A stretch of 32,642 nt of DNA from an uncultured Collinsella sp. (GCA_938023905.1 CALJCO010000141.1:1-32642); one strand, 5' to 3'. Positions 1-7,900 are shown, numbered from the stretch's first letter. Notes: generated from the sequence alone by a model not told the origin. Numbers and translations are program-made.

Positions 1-46
1 CTGGTAAAAAGAGTGGCAACGCCGATGATTCCGTCAACGAAAGCGA

Positions 47-145
47 GAACCCGTCAGCGCGAGCAAGGTGACTTGAAAGCCGAGGGCATTGACCTTATGG
101 TCATGCCCGAAGGCTTGAAAGGCAGATTGCCGCGCTGACGGGTTC
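47..145. repeat. Long inverted repeat with nested hairpin (possible structured RNA)
   Basis: Two perfect 15-base arms (GAACCCGTCAGCGCG at 47-61 and its complement at 131-145) enclose 69 bases. The interior continues to pair: GCAA/TTGC, then AAGCC/GGCTT, then a GGGCAT/ATGCCC and GACC/GGTC apical stem with a TTAT loop. Two facing unpaired stretches each contain TTGAAAG. The whole could fold as one rod with a central bubble. There is no T-run after either arm, so it is not an obvious terminator. Two weak reading frames from the window edge end inside it (stops at 69-71 and 136-138); I cannot tell whether either is a real gene end. Function unknown. Confidence 0.6.
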
Positions 146-164
146 GCAGCGTCAACAAAGTGCC

Positions 165-521
165 AAGTGGGCCTGTAAGCCGGGTTCTGTCGTGAACGGT
201 CATTTATCTTGTCTGCACGTTACCGTGCAGCTCCACGCACGCTACCCGAACGCGGACCGGGCCGGCCCATAGCGTTCCTATTCGCGCTTGCTCCGGATGG
301 GGCTTGCCAAGCCGCCGTGTTGCCACGACGCTGGTGGTCTCTTACACCACCGTTTCAGCTTTTCCCTTTACGCCTTGCGGCGCAGGTGGGAGTCTTCTTT
401 TCTGCGGCGCTTTCCGTCGGATCACTCCGCCCGGCCGTTAGCCGGCATCCCGCCCTCTGGAGCCCGGACTTTCCTCACGCGTGCCGCAAGCAGCACATCG
501 CGCGACCGTCTGGCCCACTCA
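165..521 (-). ncRNA. rnpB: RNase P RNA (catalytic subunit, type A)
   Basis: This is the ribozyme that removes 5' leaders from precursor tRNAs. On the minus strand the conserved 5' block GAGGAAAGTCCGGGCTCC lies at 459-476, and the conserved 3' block ACAGAACCCGGCTTA lies near 175-190. The ends pair as P1: AGTGGGCC near 512-519 with GGCCCACT at 166-173. Together they define a molecule of about 355 nt, normal for bacterial type A. The exact 5' and 3' nucleotides are estimated from P1. It is transcribed in the same direction as rpsA but from its own promoter. Confidence 0.95.
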
Positions 522-531
522 GCAGTGCAAG

Positions 532-559
532 AGTGTAGCACACCGTTGCCGCAGGCAAT
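532..559 (-). promoter_or_regulatory. Putative rnpB promoter
   Basis: On the minus strand an extended -10 (TGCTACACT, hexamer TACACT at 532-537) lies about 10 bases before the deduced RNase P RNA 5' end. A weak -35 (ATTGCC at 554-559) lies 16 bases upstream. The position fits a transcript starting near 521-525. Confidence 0.5.
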
Positions 560-685
560 GGCACAACACAAGCGTTCGACACGATAAACCAAGAAGCGCC
601 CATGCAGTACAATAGGGTCGTCGATGGGCAACGTCGTCAGTCGAGACGCGACCGCGCTCCGCACCCCTCCGTCTACTCGGTGTGT

Positions 686-709
686 TCCCGCCTCCTCCCC
701 GAGGCGGGA
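686..709. other. GC-rich hairpin between rpsA terminator and rnpB
   Basis: A 9-bp stem, TCCCGCCTC/GAGGCGGGA, with a 6-base loop sits in the roughly 265-base gap between the rnpB promoter and the rpsA terminator. No T-run follows on either strand, so a terminator role is doubtful. Apart from this I see no gene in 560-803. Confidence 0.4.
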
Positions 710-803
710 TGTCGGCATTTTTCATGCACCGACAACCCAATAGCCTGTGGACAGCCCGGACATCATTGCGCACGAGCAGCATCGCGCGCATCAGCAGCAA
801 ATG

Positions 804-838
804 CAAAAAGGGACCCGTCCATTACGGACGGATCCCTT
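804..838 (-). terminator. rpsA intrinsic terminator
   Basis: The arms 808-820 and 826-838 (AAGGGACCCGTCC / GGACGGATCCCTT, one G-T type imperfection) close on ATTAC. On the minus strand the stem runs directly into TTTTTGC. It lies 24 bases after the rpsA stop codon. Confidence 0.85.
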
Positions 839-862
839 AAAACAAGTGATCGTCAAACCGAT

Positions 863-2029
863 TTACTCGGCGTCGGTCTCCTCGTCCTTCTTCTCGGAAG
901 GCAGCGGGGTAACCTCGATCTCGACGCCCAGAGTCTCAGCAGCGGACTTCATGGACAGGGAGATACGACGACGGTCGAGGTCGATCTCCATGACCTTGAC
1001 CTGAACCTTGTCGCCCACGTGGGTGACCTGAGAAGGCTGATCAACGTGCTTGTTGGCCATCTCGGAAATGTGAACCAGGCCCTCGATGCCCTCGCCCAGG
1101 TCGACGAAAGCGCCGAACGGGACAAGCTTGGTCACAGTGCCCTCGACGATAGCGCCGACGGGGTACTTCTTGACCAGTGCGCGCCACGGGTCCTCGGTGG
1201 TCTGCTTGAGACCCAGGGAGATGCGCTCGCGATTGAGATCGACGTCGAGAACCTCGACCTCGACCTCCTGGCCGACCTTGACAACCTCGGAAGGATGGTT
1301 GACGTGGTTCCAGGAGAGCTCGGAGATGTGGATGAGGCCGTCGATACCGCCGAGGTCGACGAAGGCGCCGAAGTCGACGATGGAGGAAACGGTGCCCTGG
1401 AGACGCATGCCAGACTTGAGCTTGGACAGGATCTCGGAGCGCTCGGCCTTACGGGACTCCTCGAGCACGACGCGACGGGAGAGGACGACGTTGTTGCGGT
1501 TGCGGTCCATCTCGATGACGCGAGCCTCGATGCGGGTGCCCATGTAGGAGGTGAGGTCCTTGACGCGACGGAGGTCGACGAGGGAAGCGGGCAGGAAGCC
1601 ACGCAGGCCAATGTCGAGGATCAGGCCGCCCTTGACAACCTCGATAACCTCGCCCTCGACGTTCTCGCCGGAGTTGAACTTCTCCTCGATGCGGTTCCAA
1701 GCACGCTCGTACTCGGCACGCTTCTTGGACAGGACCAGACGACCGTCCTTGTCCTCCTTCTGGAGAACCAGAGCCTCGATGGGATCACCGAGTGCAACGA
1801 TGTCTGCAGGGTTAGCGTCCTTGCGGATGGACAGCTCGCGGACCGGGATAACGCCCTCGGACTTGAATCCGATGTCAACGAGCACCTCGTCATGCTCGAT
1901 CTTAACGACAGTGCCGTTAACGAGATCGCCCTCATCAAAGTCGGTAATCGTACCGTCGATGAGGTTGTTCATCTCCTCCTCATTGACATCGTCAAGAGAG
2001 AAAATGGACGAGTTCTGAATCTCACTCAA
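863..2029 (-). CDS. rpsA: 30S ribosomal protein S1
   Basis: This is the mRNA-binding protein of the small ribosomal subunit, used in translation initiation. The 388 residues carry four S1 (OB-fold) repeats, starting near residues 33, 120, 207 and 292. The last two are the best conserved (FGAFVDLGGIDGLIHISEL and FGAFVDLGEGIEGLVHISEM). An acidic N-terminal arm precedes them. Four repeats rather than the six of E. coli is usual in Gram-positives and actinobacteria. The start is a TTG at 2027-2029, seven bases after AAAGGGG (2037-2043); no ATG fits as well. It appears monocistronic, with its own terminator, and is divergent from the HAD gene. Confidence 0.97.
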   Translation of the reverse strand: MSEIQNSSIFSLDDVNEEEMNNLIDGTITDFDEGDLVNGTVVKIEHDEVLVDIGFKSEGVIPVRELSIRKDANPADIVALGDPIEALVLQKEDKDGRLVLSKKRAEYERAWNRIEEKFNSGENVEGEVIEVVKGGLILDIGLRGFLPASLVDLRRVKDLTSYMGTRIEARVIEMDRNRNNVVLSRRVVLEESRKAERSEILSKLKSGMRLQGTVSSIVDFGAFVDLGGIDGLIHISELSWNHVNHPSEVVKVGQEVEVEVLDVDLNRERISLGLKQTTEDPWRALVKKYPVGAIVEGTVTKLVPFGAFVDLGEGIEGLVHISEMANKHVDQPSQVTHVGDKVQVKVMEIDLDRRRISLSMKSAAETLGVEIEVTPLPSEKKDEETDAE

Positions 2030-2043
2030 AGGTGGACCCCTTT

Positions 2044-2332
2044 CGAACTACGGGGCCCCGATTGCTAGGACCTACAGAAGGGTGCGACATGCACACAACG
2101 TTTAGGAACACTCGGGAGCCGACAGATACTAATGTGACGCTTATGCAATCACGTTCGTATAGGTTACGGGGAAATGGGTTCGATTTCAAGCGTGAACTGC
2201 GTTTTTTTACTCGTGTGGAGACTTTTTCGTAATCTTATGGACAGCTGTCTCCACAACTTGACGATAAGCAGTTTGCCCATACGCCTTTAGGGTAAAGTAT
2301 CCGGAGCCAACGATTCTGGAACGATTTTTCGA
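2044..2332. promoter_or_regulatory. Divergent promoter region between rpsA and the HAD gene
   Basis: This 290-base AT-richer stretch separates two divergent genes and must hold both promoters. On the minus strand TCGAAC-16-TATACG (about 2155-2185) is a weak candidate for rpsA. On the plus strand TTGACG (about 2258) and the TTTGCCC...TAAAGT stretch (about 2271-2300) are weak candidates for the HAD gene. A 10-bp palindrome, CGGGGCCCCG, lies just upstream of the rpsA ribosome-binding site. I see no convincing ORF or RNA here. Confidence 0.35.
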
Positions 2333-2345
2333 GAAAGGTGCCCGC

Positions 2346-3104
2346 GTGCTCAAAGCAGTCGTTTTCGATATGGACGAGACGCTTCTTAGCATCAACCTCA
2401 ACGCATTCATCCTTCGCTATTTTAAGGATGTCTCGTCGATGCTCGCGGATATCGGGCGACGCAGCCGTGGTGGCACGATGGCACGCCTGGGCACGATTCT
2501 GGTCGATCTCAACGCCAATCGTCGAAGCGGCACGGATAATCGCACCAATCTGGAGTTCTACCAAGAAGAGGTTGAGCGCCGGTGCGGCATTTGTCTCTCG
2601 GACCCACTTATCTACGAGGCGTTTACCTACTACGACCGCGAAGTCCTGCCGCACAAGAACGATGACATGATCAATGCGAAAGCCATGCCGGGTGCGCACG
2701 CCGCGCTTCAGGCGGTACAGGACACAGGGCTGCGCTGCGCGCTCTTCACCAACCCCAGCTTTCCTCAAGGCGCCATCGAGTGCCGCATGGGCTGGGGCGA
2801 GCTGACAGACGCGCCCTTCGAGCTCGTGACGCACATGGGCAACACCACGCGCTGCAAGCCCGATGCCACATACTATCTAGAGCAGCTGCAGGTCATGGGG
2901 CTCGAGCCGCATGAGGTTCTCATGGTGGGCAACGACCCCAAGCGCGACTTCCCCAGCCCCGCCTGCGGTATCCAAACCGCCTATGTGGGCCAAGGCAAAC
3001 CAAGCCGAGCCACCTGGCGCGGCACCATGGAAGACTTCGCCCGCGATTTCAACGCCGTAGTAGAAGCCTTCTACGAACACCAAATAGCCGACGAACTGTC
3101 CTAA
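2346..3104 (+). CDS. HAD-family hydrolase (phosphatase-like)
   Basis: Predicted cytoplasmic haloacid-dehalogenase-superfamily phosphohydrolase of 252 residues. Motif I is FDMDET at residues 8-13, with nucleophile and acid/base Asp. Motif II is the Thr of LFTNPSF near residue 137. Motif III is probably the Lys of TRCKPD. Motif IV is VGNDPKRDF near residue 199. The long insert after motif I suggests a C1-type helical cap. The start is GTG at 2346, six bases after GAAAGGTG; the family motif lies immediately after it, so no longer start is needed. The substrate cannot be read from sequence. The stop overlaps the stop of the convergent cysteine desulfidase gene by a few bases, leaving no room for a terminator between them. 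Confidence 0.9.
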   Translation: MLKAVVFDMDETLLSINLNAFILRYFKDVSSMLADIGRRSRGGTMARLGTILVDLNANRRSGTDNRTNLEFYQEEVERRCGICLSDPLIYEAFTYYDREVLPHKNDDMINAKAMPGAHAALQAVQDTGLRCALFTNPSFPQGAIECRMGWGELTDAPFELVTHMGNTTRCKPDATYYLEQLQVMGLEPHEVLMVGNDPKRDFPSPACGIQTAYVGQGKPSRATWRGTMEDFARDFNAVVEAFYEHQIADELS

Positions 3105-4420
3105 CAGACTCGAGTCTTGCCGATCATAATGTTGAGGATTTCGACGTCGGTGTCCTTCATGCCCACACGGCCCACGTAGCCCATGCTGGCGATTGTCTGC
3201 TCGACGGTATCCTGAATGAGGCCCTCGCCGGCACGGAAGCCGCGGCCCTGCATAGCCATATCGTGACCCAGAATCGCAGCGTCCACGGCTGCCGAAATCT
3301 TAGCCGCGCAACTCGCCTTGGCGCCATCGCACACGATGCCGCCCACGTTGCCGAGCGTGTTCGAGACCGTCGCGCCAATCTGCTCGCGCGTGCCACCGCA
3401 CAGCCAGGTAATCGCGGCACCGGCACCGCACGCGGCGCAAATAGCACCGCAAAACGCCGAGAGTGCACCAATATAACTTTTGATATGCACGGCGATAAGA
3501 TCGGACAGCATCACGGCGCGCACCAGGCGATCGTGGTCGCAGCGCAGGTACTCGGCATACTCCATAACGGGCAGTGCGCAGGTAATGCCCTGGTTGCCCG
3601 AGCCGCACACAATGGCGACCGGCAGCGCGCAGCCGTTCATGCGGGCGTCGGACCCGGCGGCCGCACGGGCGCGGGCACGGCAGGCGACGTCATCGGCACG
3701 AGCACCCAGCAGCGTGCGGCCAACCTCGGCACCCCAAGCGTGCGCCAGGCCCTCGGCGCTGATCGCGCCGTTCAGCTCAATCTGACGCTCAACGACAGCG
3801 CGGGCACCATCGATATCGCCGTCCTCGATAAAGTCGATGATGGACTCAATCGACATGGGCGTGTCAGCGCTATCTGCCGCGCGCTCGGCCACAACGCGCT
3901 CGGCGCAGGCGGCACACTCCCCCGCCGACTTGCCGCACACCGGAATACCGTCGAGGGTATGGCACGTGACATTGGTGTGGTGGTCGGTAATCTCGACGAC
4001 CGCGGTATGGCCCCCGGCCGTCGCAGTCACCTTGATGTAGAGGTTGGGCACACCCTCGACAAGCGACACATCGCAGTAGCCGGCGTCGGCGAGGAGCTCG
4101 GTCACGCGAGTACGATCTTCGTCGTCAACGCTCTCGAGCACCTCGAGAGCGCTCTTAGCGTCGCCGCCCACGGCACCCAGCACGGCTGCGGCTTCAATAC
4201 CGTGCATACCGCCCGAGTTGGGCACGGTCACGCTCTTAACGTTCTTGATGATATTGCCCGAGCATGCAACATCCATATGATCGGGTTCGCAACCGAGCGT
4301 CTGACTCGCCAGCGCCGCTGCATAGGCAACGGCAATGGGCTCGGTGCAGCCGAGTGCACAGACAAGTTCGCGGTTCAAAACATCGCAAAACGCGGCATCG
4401 CGGATGGAATCGGTAGGCAT
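3101..4420 (-). CDS. L-cysteine desulfidase family protein (UPF0597, CyuA/YhaM-like)
   Basis: The family breaks L-cysteine into pyruvate, ammonia and sulfide using a labile [4Fe-4S] cluster; it is related to the iron-sulfur L-serine dehydratase alpha subunit. The 439-residue length is typical. Visible features are GCTEP with Cys25 (cluster-ligand position in the family), the CSGNIIKNVKSVTVPNSGG block, CGSGNQGI near residue 273, Cys-rich FCGAICAACGAG near 322, and CDGAKASCA near 366. The start ATG at 4420 follows GCAGGAG. It stands alone, divergent from rpiB and convergent with the HAD gene. A role in cysteine catabolism or detoxification is inferred. An L-serine dehydratase-like activity remains possible. 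Confidence 0.85.
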   Translation of the reverse strand: MPTDSIRDAAFCDVLNRELVCALGCTEPIAVAYAAALASQTLGCEPDHMDVACSGNIIKNVKSVTVPNSGGMHGIEAAAVLGAVGGDAKSALEVLESVDDEDRTRVTELLADAGYCDVSLVEGVPNLYIKVTATAGGHTAVVEITDHHTNVTCHTLDGIPVCGKSAGECAACAERVVAERAADSADTPMSIESIIDFIEDGDIDGARAVVERQIELNGAISAEGLAHAWGAEVGRTLLGARADDVACRARARAAAGSDARMNGCALPVAIVCGSGNQGITCALPVMEYAEYLRCDHDRLVRAVMLSDLIAVHIKSYIGALSAFCGAICAACGAGAAITWLCGGTREQIGATVSNTLGNVGGIVCDGAKASCAAKISAAVDAAILGHDMAMQGRGFRAGEGLIQDTVEQTIASMGYVGRVGMKDTDVEILNIMIGKTRVC

Positions 4421-4593
4421 AGGTATCTCCTGCTTGCATAACGGGCTAGGCTCTCAAAAAATGTTAGCTCCTTTATTTGATAACAATGCATCAAAAACCG
4501 CAACCATGGTTCCGGCGGACGGCGCTCAAGCGCAAACTGACGACATTCATTCACGAGAAGCCAGTCCTGTTGCCTGCTAAAGCGTTTGACTAA

Positions 4594-4609
4594 AAACGCT
4601 CGAGCGTTT
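4594..4609. promoter_or_regulatory. Perfect 16-bp palindrome, candidate operator for rpiB
   Basis: AAACGCTCGAGCGTTT is a perfect palindrome about 83 bases before the rpiB start codon. A further half-site, AAAGCGTTT, begins at 4580. TTGACT (4586-4591) overlaps the element and TATCAT (about 4624) follows it, so a repressor bound here would cover a promoter. The form, an AT-flanked palindrome centred on CG, resembles LacI-family operators; that assignment is inference. It is shared upstream space with the divergent cysteine desulfidase gene. Confidence 0.5.
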
Positions 4610-4691
4610 ACGCAAAAGTCGCGCTATCATGCAGTCGAACGCGGTAAACACCTTTAGCATTTGCGCCGCACAGACCAGAGAGGAACCATCC

Positions 4692-5159
4692 ATGAAGATC
4701 GGTATCGGTAACGACCACGCCGCCGTCGAGCTCAAGAACATCATTTCCGAGCACCTGAAGGAGCGCGGCTGCGAGGTCGTGAACTTTGGCACCGACACCT
4801 CCGAGAGCTTTGACTACCCCATCGCCGGCTACAAGGTGGGTAAGGCCGTTGCCAACGGCGACGTCGACCTGGGCATCCTGATCTGCGGCACCGGCGTCGG
4901 TATCAGCCTGGCTGCTAACAAGGTAGAGGGCGTGCGCGCCGTCGTGTGCTCCGAGCCCTTCAGCGCCAAGCTCTCCCGTATGCACAACAACACCAACGTG
5001 CTCGCCTTTGGCGCCCGCGTCGTGGGCTCCGAGCTCGCCAAGATGATTGTCGACGAGTGGCTCGACGCCGAGTTTGAGGGCGGTCGTCACGAGCGTCGCG
5101 TTAACCTCCTCAACGAGATCGACCACACGCGCGGCCTCAAGGTCGTCGACGAGGCCTAA
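4692..5159 (+). CDS. rpiB: Ribose-5-phosphate isomerase B (RpiB/LacA family)
   Basis: Interconverts ribulose-5-phosphate and ribose-5-phosphate in the non-oxidative pentose phosphate pathway. The 155 residues are a normal length. Visible are GNDHAAVELK with Asp8 and His9, the catalytic-base Cys65 in GILICGTGVGIS with the following anion loop, His98 in MHNNTN, and AFGARVVG. The ATG at 4692 follows GAGAGGAACC, and the conserved beta-strand MKIGIGNDH begins at once. Related family members act on galactose-6-phosphate or allose-6-phosphate. With no sugar operon beside it, the housekeeping role is most likely. The palindrome upstream suggests it may be repressible. Confidence 0.93.
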   Translation: MKIGIGNDHAAVELKNIISEHLKERGCEVVNFGTDTSESFDYPIAGYKVGKAVANGDVDLGILICGTGVGISLAANKVEGVRAVVCSEPFSAKLSRMHNNTNVLAFGARVVGSELAKMIVDEWLDAEFEGGRHERRVNLLNEIDHTRGLKVVDEA

Positions 5160-5186
5160 ACCACTCAGTGCCACAAGCTAACAGCA

Positions 5187-5223
5187 GGGGCCCGCTCGGA
5201 ACTCATGACCGAGCGGGCCCCTT
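5187..5223 (+). terminator. rpiB intrinsic terminator
   Basis: A 13-bp stem, GGGGCCCGCTCGG (5187-5199) with its complement (5209-5221) and a 9-base loop, lies 28 bases after the rpiB stop. The T-tail is short (TTCAT), but the stem is very strong. Confidence 0.8.
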
Positions 5224-5235
5224 CATAGATTATGG

Positions 5236-5272
5236 AATAAAAGGGCGCCGCGGATGGAGTTCCGCGGCGCCC
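5236..5272 (-). terminator. ndk intrinsic terminator
   Basis: The 12-bp stem GGGCGCCGCGGA (5243-5254) / TCCGCGGCGCCC (5261-5272) is followed on the minus strand by TTTTATTCC. It lies 39 bases downstream of the ndk stop and faces the rpiB terminator. Confidence 0.85.
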
Positions 5273-5310
5273 AAGCCACACGCTAACAGCTTTAAGGAGT
5301 CAAAGCTGGT

Positions 5311-5715
5311 TTAGCCAAAGAAGCGCTTGATCTCGATCTCGGCGTTCTCCAGGCAGTCGGAGCCGTGGATCACATTGGCGTTGACATCGACGGCAAAGTC
5401 GCCGCGGATGGTACCAGGAGCAGCGTCAAGCGGATTAGTAGCGCCCATGAGGGTGCGCATCTTAGCAACAGCGGAGAGACCGGAAACGACCATCTTGACG
5501 ACCGGACCGCTCGTCATAAAGTCACAGAGACCGCCAAAGAAGGGCTTGTCGGCCAGATGGGCGTAGTGCTCCTCTACGGTAGCGCGCTCGAGCGTGGTCA
5601 TCTCCATGCGCTCGATGACAAGGCCGCTGCGCTCAATGCGAGCAACAATCTCGCCGATTTTGCGATCGCGCACCGCGTCGGGCTTAATCATGATGAAGGT
5701 CTTCTCGATAGCCAT
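5311..5715 (-). CDS. ndk: Nucleoside diphosphate kinase
   Basis: Transfers the gamma phosphate of ATP to nucleoside diphosphates through a phosphohistidine. The 134 residues match the family length. The N-terminal EKTFIMIKPDAV strand, the Kpn-loop region, and the signature NVIHGSDC with catalytic His117 are all present. The start ATG at 5715 lies seven bases after GAAAGG (5723-5728). An in-frame extension exists upstream but lacks family similarity. Single gene with its own promoter and terminator. Confidence 0.97.
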   Translation of the reverse strand: MAIEKTFIMIKPDAVRDRKIGEIVARIERSGLVIERMEMTTLERATVEEHYAHLADKPFFGGLCDFMTSGPVVKMVVSGLSAVAKMRTLMGATNPLDAAPGTIRGDFAVDVNANVIHGSDCLENAEIEIKRFFG

Positions 5716-5778
5716 AAGGTAGCCTTTCAAGTAGGTTCGCGCGTGCCCAAGTCCCATTCCGGCACCCGCCTGGACTGC

Positions 5779-5807
5779 ATCGTAACAGAGTTTTAGCTGC
5801 AGTTAAA
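5779..5807 (-). promoter_or_regulatory. Putative ndk promoter
   Basis: On the minus strand an extended -10, TGTTACGAT (hexamer TACGAT at 5779-5784), is separated by 17 bases from TTTAAC (5802-5807). It predicts a 5' leader of about 55 bases. The rest of the gap to 6013 shows no gene that I can support. Confidence 0.5.
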
Positions 5808-6013
5808 CAAAAAGCTGTTTCTTGAAACGCTACAATTTATTAAAGCGCTCCATATGTGTCACTTCTGTTTCGAAGCTCGATTAGAGTACCATCCGACTGC
5901 CCATCAACCGCATCGAGCAGAGCAGACGGTCGGTTGCCGCCCGCGAACGTACCCCCTTCACAACCTGCCCAAAGGTCCTACAGAACTTCTCGACAAGCCC
6001 CTCCCCCATAGCA

Positions 6014-6048
6014 ACAAAATACGGACGCCCACATCAGCAGACGCCCGT
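6014..6048 (-). terminator. argH terminator
   Basis: On the minus strand ACGGGCGTCTG pairs with GTGGGCGTCCGT (6021-6032 with about 6038-6048; one mismatch and one wobble), followed by ATTTTG. It lies about 50 bases after the argH stop. A smaller GGC-CGAA-GCC hairpin with TTTTT lies between them (about 6075-6090). Confidence 0.6.
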
Positions 6049-6100
6049 AAAGCAAAAAACGATTCCTCAATAAATGGCAAAAACGGCTTCGGCCAAACCC

Positions 6101-7531
6101 TTACTTTACCCCGTGGCCCATCTCGACGACCTTGGTCAGCGATCCAAACACGCCCTCGTCGGTCACGAGCTGTGCCTCGGCGCGCTCAAGCTGCACGGCA
6201 ACGGCAGCAGGGGCGGTACCACCCTCGGTCGTGCGCGCGGCGACAATCGACGGGATGTCGAGTGCCTCGGTAATGTCGCGCTCAAAGAGCGGACTTGCCT
6301 CCTGAAACACCTCAAACGGCAGGTCCTCAAGATTGCAGCCGCGCTTCTCACACATCAGGACAAGATGACCCACCACGGCATGTGCCTCGCGGAACGGCAG
6401 GCCGCGCTTTGCCAGGTAATCGGCAACATCAGTGGCTGCCAAGTGGCCCACACCACACTCGCGCGCCATGGCGTCCTCGTTGACAGTCCAGGTCGAGATC
6501 ATGCCGGCCATAACCGACAGGCACTGCATGAGCGTATGGGCGGTATCGAGCGCACCCTCCTTGTCCTCCTGCAAGTCCTTGTTATAAGCAAGCGGCAGGC
6601 CCTTCATGGTCACGAGCAGCTGCACCAGGTTGCCGTACACGCGACCGCTCTTGCCGCGGATAAGCTCAGCAAAGTCGGGGTTCTTCTTCTGCGGCATGAT
6701 AGACGAGCCGGTGGAATACGAGTCGGAAAGCGTGATAAAGCCAAATTCGGAGCTCGACCACAGCACGATCTCCTCGGAAAGACGCGACAGGTGCATGGCC
6801 ATGACGGAGCCGGCGTAATGCAGATCGAGCAGGAAATCACGGTCGGAAACCGCATCGAGCGAGTTGGGAATCACACCCGCAAAGCCAAGCTCGGCAGCCG
6901 TCATCTGACGATCGAGCGGATAGCTCGTACCGGCAAGCGCGGCAGCACCCAACGGGCAGTTGTCGGCGGCATCAAAGGCGGCCTTCAGGCGCGTAAAGTC
7001 GCGCGCGAACATCCAGGAATACGCCAGCAGATGATGCGACAGCAGCACGGGCTGAGCGTGCTGCATGTGCGTGTAGCCCGGCAGAATCACCTTGTCGTAC
7101 TTCTTGGCCGCATCCACCAGCACATGACGCAGCTCAAGATTGGCCTCCATGAGCTCCTTGGCCAGCGCCTTGACGCCCAGGCGTGTGTCGGTCGCCACCT
7201 GGTCGTTGCGCGAACGCCCGGTATGCAAGCGCTTACCGGCCTCGCCGATGCGACGCGTCAGCTCGCTCTCGATGGACATATGAATGTCCTCGTCGTTGAT
7301 ATCGAAGGTGAAGTTACCGGCATCGATATCCTGTTCGATTCCGGTCAGGCCCTTGGCAATCGCCTGCTCATCCTCGGCACTGATGATGCCCTGAGCCGCC
7401 AGCATCTTGGCATGCGCCTTAGAGCCGGCGATATCCTGCTTATAGAGATGTTTGTCGACCGGCAGCGACGCGCCAAACTCCTGCGTGACCTCGGCCACGC
7501 CCGCCTCAAAACGACCGCCCCAAAGAGCCAT
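6101..7531 (-). CDS. argH: Argininosuccinate lyase
   Basis: Cleaves argininosuccinate to arginine and fumarate, the last step of arginine synthesis. The 476 residues fit the fumarase/aspartase superfamily. Visible are the N-terminal MALWGGRFE, GRSRNDQVATDTRL, the catalytic His region GYTHMQHAQPV, and the superfamily signature GSSIMPQKKNPD near residues 273-284 on the flexible catalytic loop. The start ATG at 7531 follows GAAAGGGG by nine bases, and the upstream in-frame extension is not conserved-looking. It lies downstream of argG on the same strand, separated by a small ORF and the argG terminator, so it probably has some transcription of its own. Confidence 0.97.
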   Translation of the reverse strand: MALWGGRFEAGVAEVTQEFGASLPVDKHLYKQDIAGSKAHAKMLAAQGIISAEDEQAIAKGLTGIEQDIDAGNFTFDINDEDIHMSIESELTRRIGEAGKRLHTGRSRNDQVATDTRLGVKALAKELMEANLELRHVLVDAAKKYDKVILPGYTHMQHAQPVLLSHHLLAYSWMFARDFTRLKAAFDAADNCPLGAAALAGTSYPLDRQMTAAELGFAGVIPNSLDAVSDRDFLLDLHYAGSVMAMHLSRLSEEIVLWSSSEFGFITLSDSYSTGSSIMPQKKNPDFAELIRGKSGRVYGNLVQLLVTMKGLPLAYNKDLQEDKEGALDTAHTLMQCLSVMAGMISTWTVNEDAMARECGVGHLAATDVADYLAKRGLPFREAHAVVGHLVLMCEKRGCNLEDLPFEVFQEASPLFERDITEALDIPSIVAARTTEGGTAPAAVAVQLERAEAQLVTDEGVFGSLTKVVEMGHGVK

Positions 7532-7649
7532 GGAACCGTCCCCTTTCTCCAAATACCAAAACAAGCGCCCAAAGCAATGCGCCCTGTCGCTAAAGCGATT
7601 TATCAACCGCTAGTTTTACACATTCCCCACCGTGCGCGGGGCCATGTAG

Positions 7650-7820
7650 CTAATTTGCAAAGAAGTGACGCGCCATGCACTTGGCGCCCAACGTCTCCCT
7701 CCGGATGTTGCCCTGCGAACCATCGATCCAGGCCTTCAGGCTCATGGGAACGTCCTCGACCTTTGCAGCATCGAACTCGGGCGCAAGGGCAAGTAAAGCA
7801 TGCGCGATAGCATTGAGCAT
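7650..7820 (-). CDS. Small unknown protein between argG and argH (56 aa)
   Basis: A 56-codon ORF begins with MLNAIAHALLALAPEF and ends with GAKCMARHFFAN. ATG at 7820 is preceded by AGGAG at a good distance (ATGAGGAGTATCCATT), and codon use matches neighbouring genes. It has a short hydrophobic N-terminus, not long enough to be a clear membrane span, and a single Cys near the C-terminus. I do not recognise a family. It lies in the same direction as argG and argH, after the argG terminator and 118 bases before argH. A link to arginine metabolism is only contextual. Confidence 0.6.
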   Translation of the reverse strand: MLNAIAHALLALAPEFDAAKVEDVPMSLKAWIDGSQGNIRRETLGAKCMARHFFAN

Positions 7821-7865
7821 AATGGATACTCCTCATATATATAGGCACAGAGCCGCCAAATTGAT

Positions 7866-7900
7866 AGAAAGAGCCCCGCCGGACAACCCCGGCGGGGCTC
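7866..7900 (-). terminator. argG intrinsic terminator
   Basis: A 12-bp stem, GAGCCCCGCCGG (7871-7882) with CCGGCGGGGCTC (7889-7900), has a 6-base loop. On the minus strand it runs into TTTCTATC. It lies about 150 bases after the argG stop and just before the small ORF. The intervening 7901-8053 shows no supportable gene. Confidence 0.8.

Noticed and set aside
1..138. Two open frames entering from the left edge (stops at 69-71 and 136-138)
   Set aside because: Both are short, run through the inverted repeat, and neither resembles a known protein end; coding status cannot be decided from the window.
602..2068. Long plus-strand ORF opposite rpsA
   Set aside because: It is a mirror of the S1 coding sequence with low-complexity Leu/Asp/Val composition and no ribosome-binding site; S1 on minus is unambiguous.
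4448..4562. Short Cys-containing peptide ORF upstream of the cysteine desulfidase gene (ends HGCGF), a possible cysteine leader
   Set aside because: Only one Cys codon, no Shine-Dalgarno before its ATG and no following terminator hairpin, unlike the argG leader.
5890..6015. 42-codon minus-strand ORF between argH and ndk
   Set aside because: No ribosome-binding site and no recognisable features; it begins at the edge of the argH terminator.
6074..7810. 578-codon plus-strand ORF opposite argH
   Set aside because: Antisense shadow of a certain argH gene, typical of GC-rich DNA.
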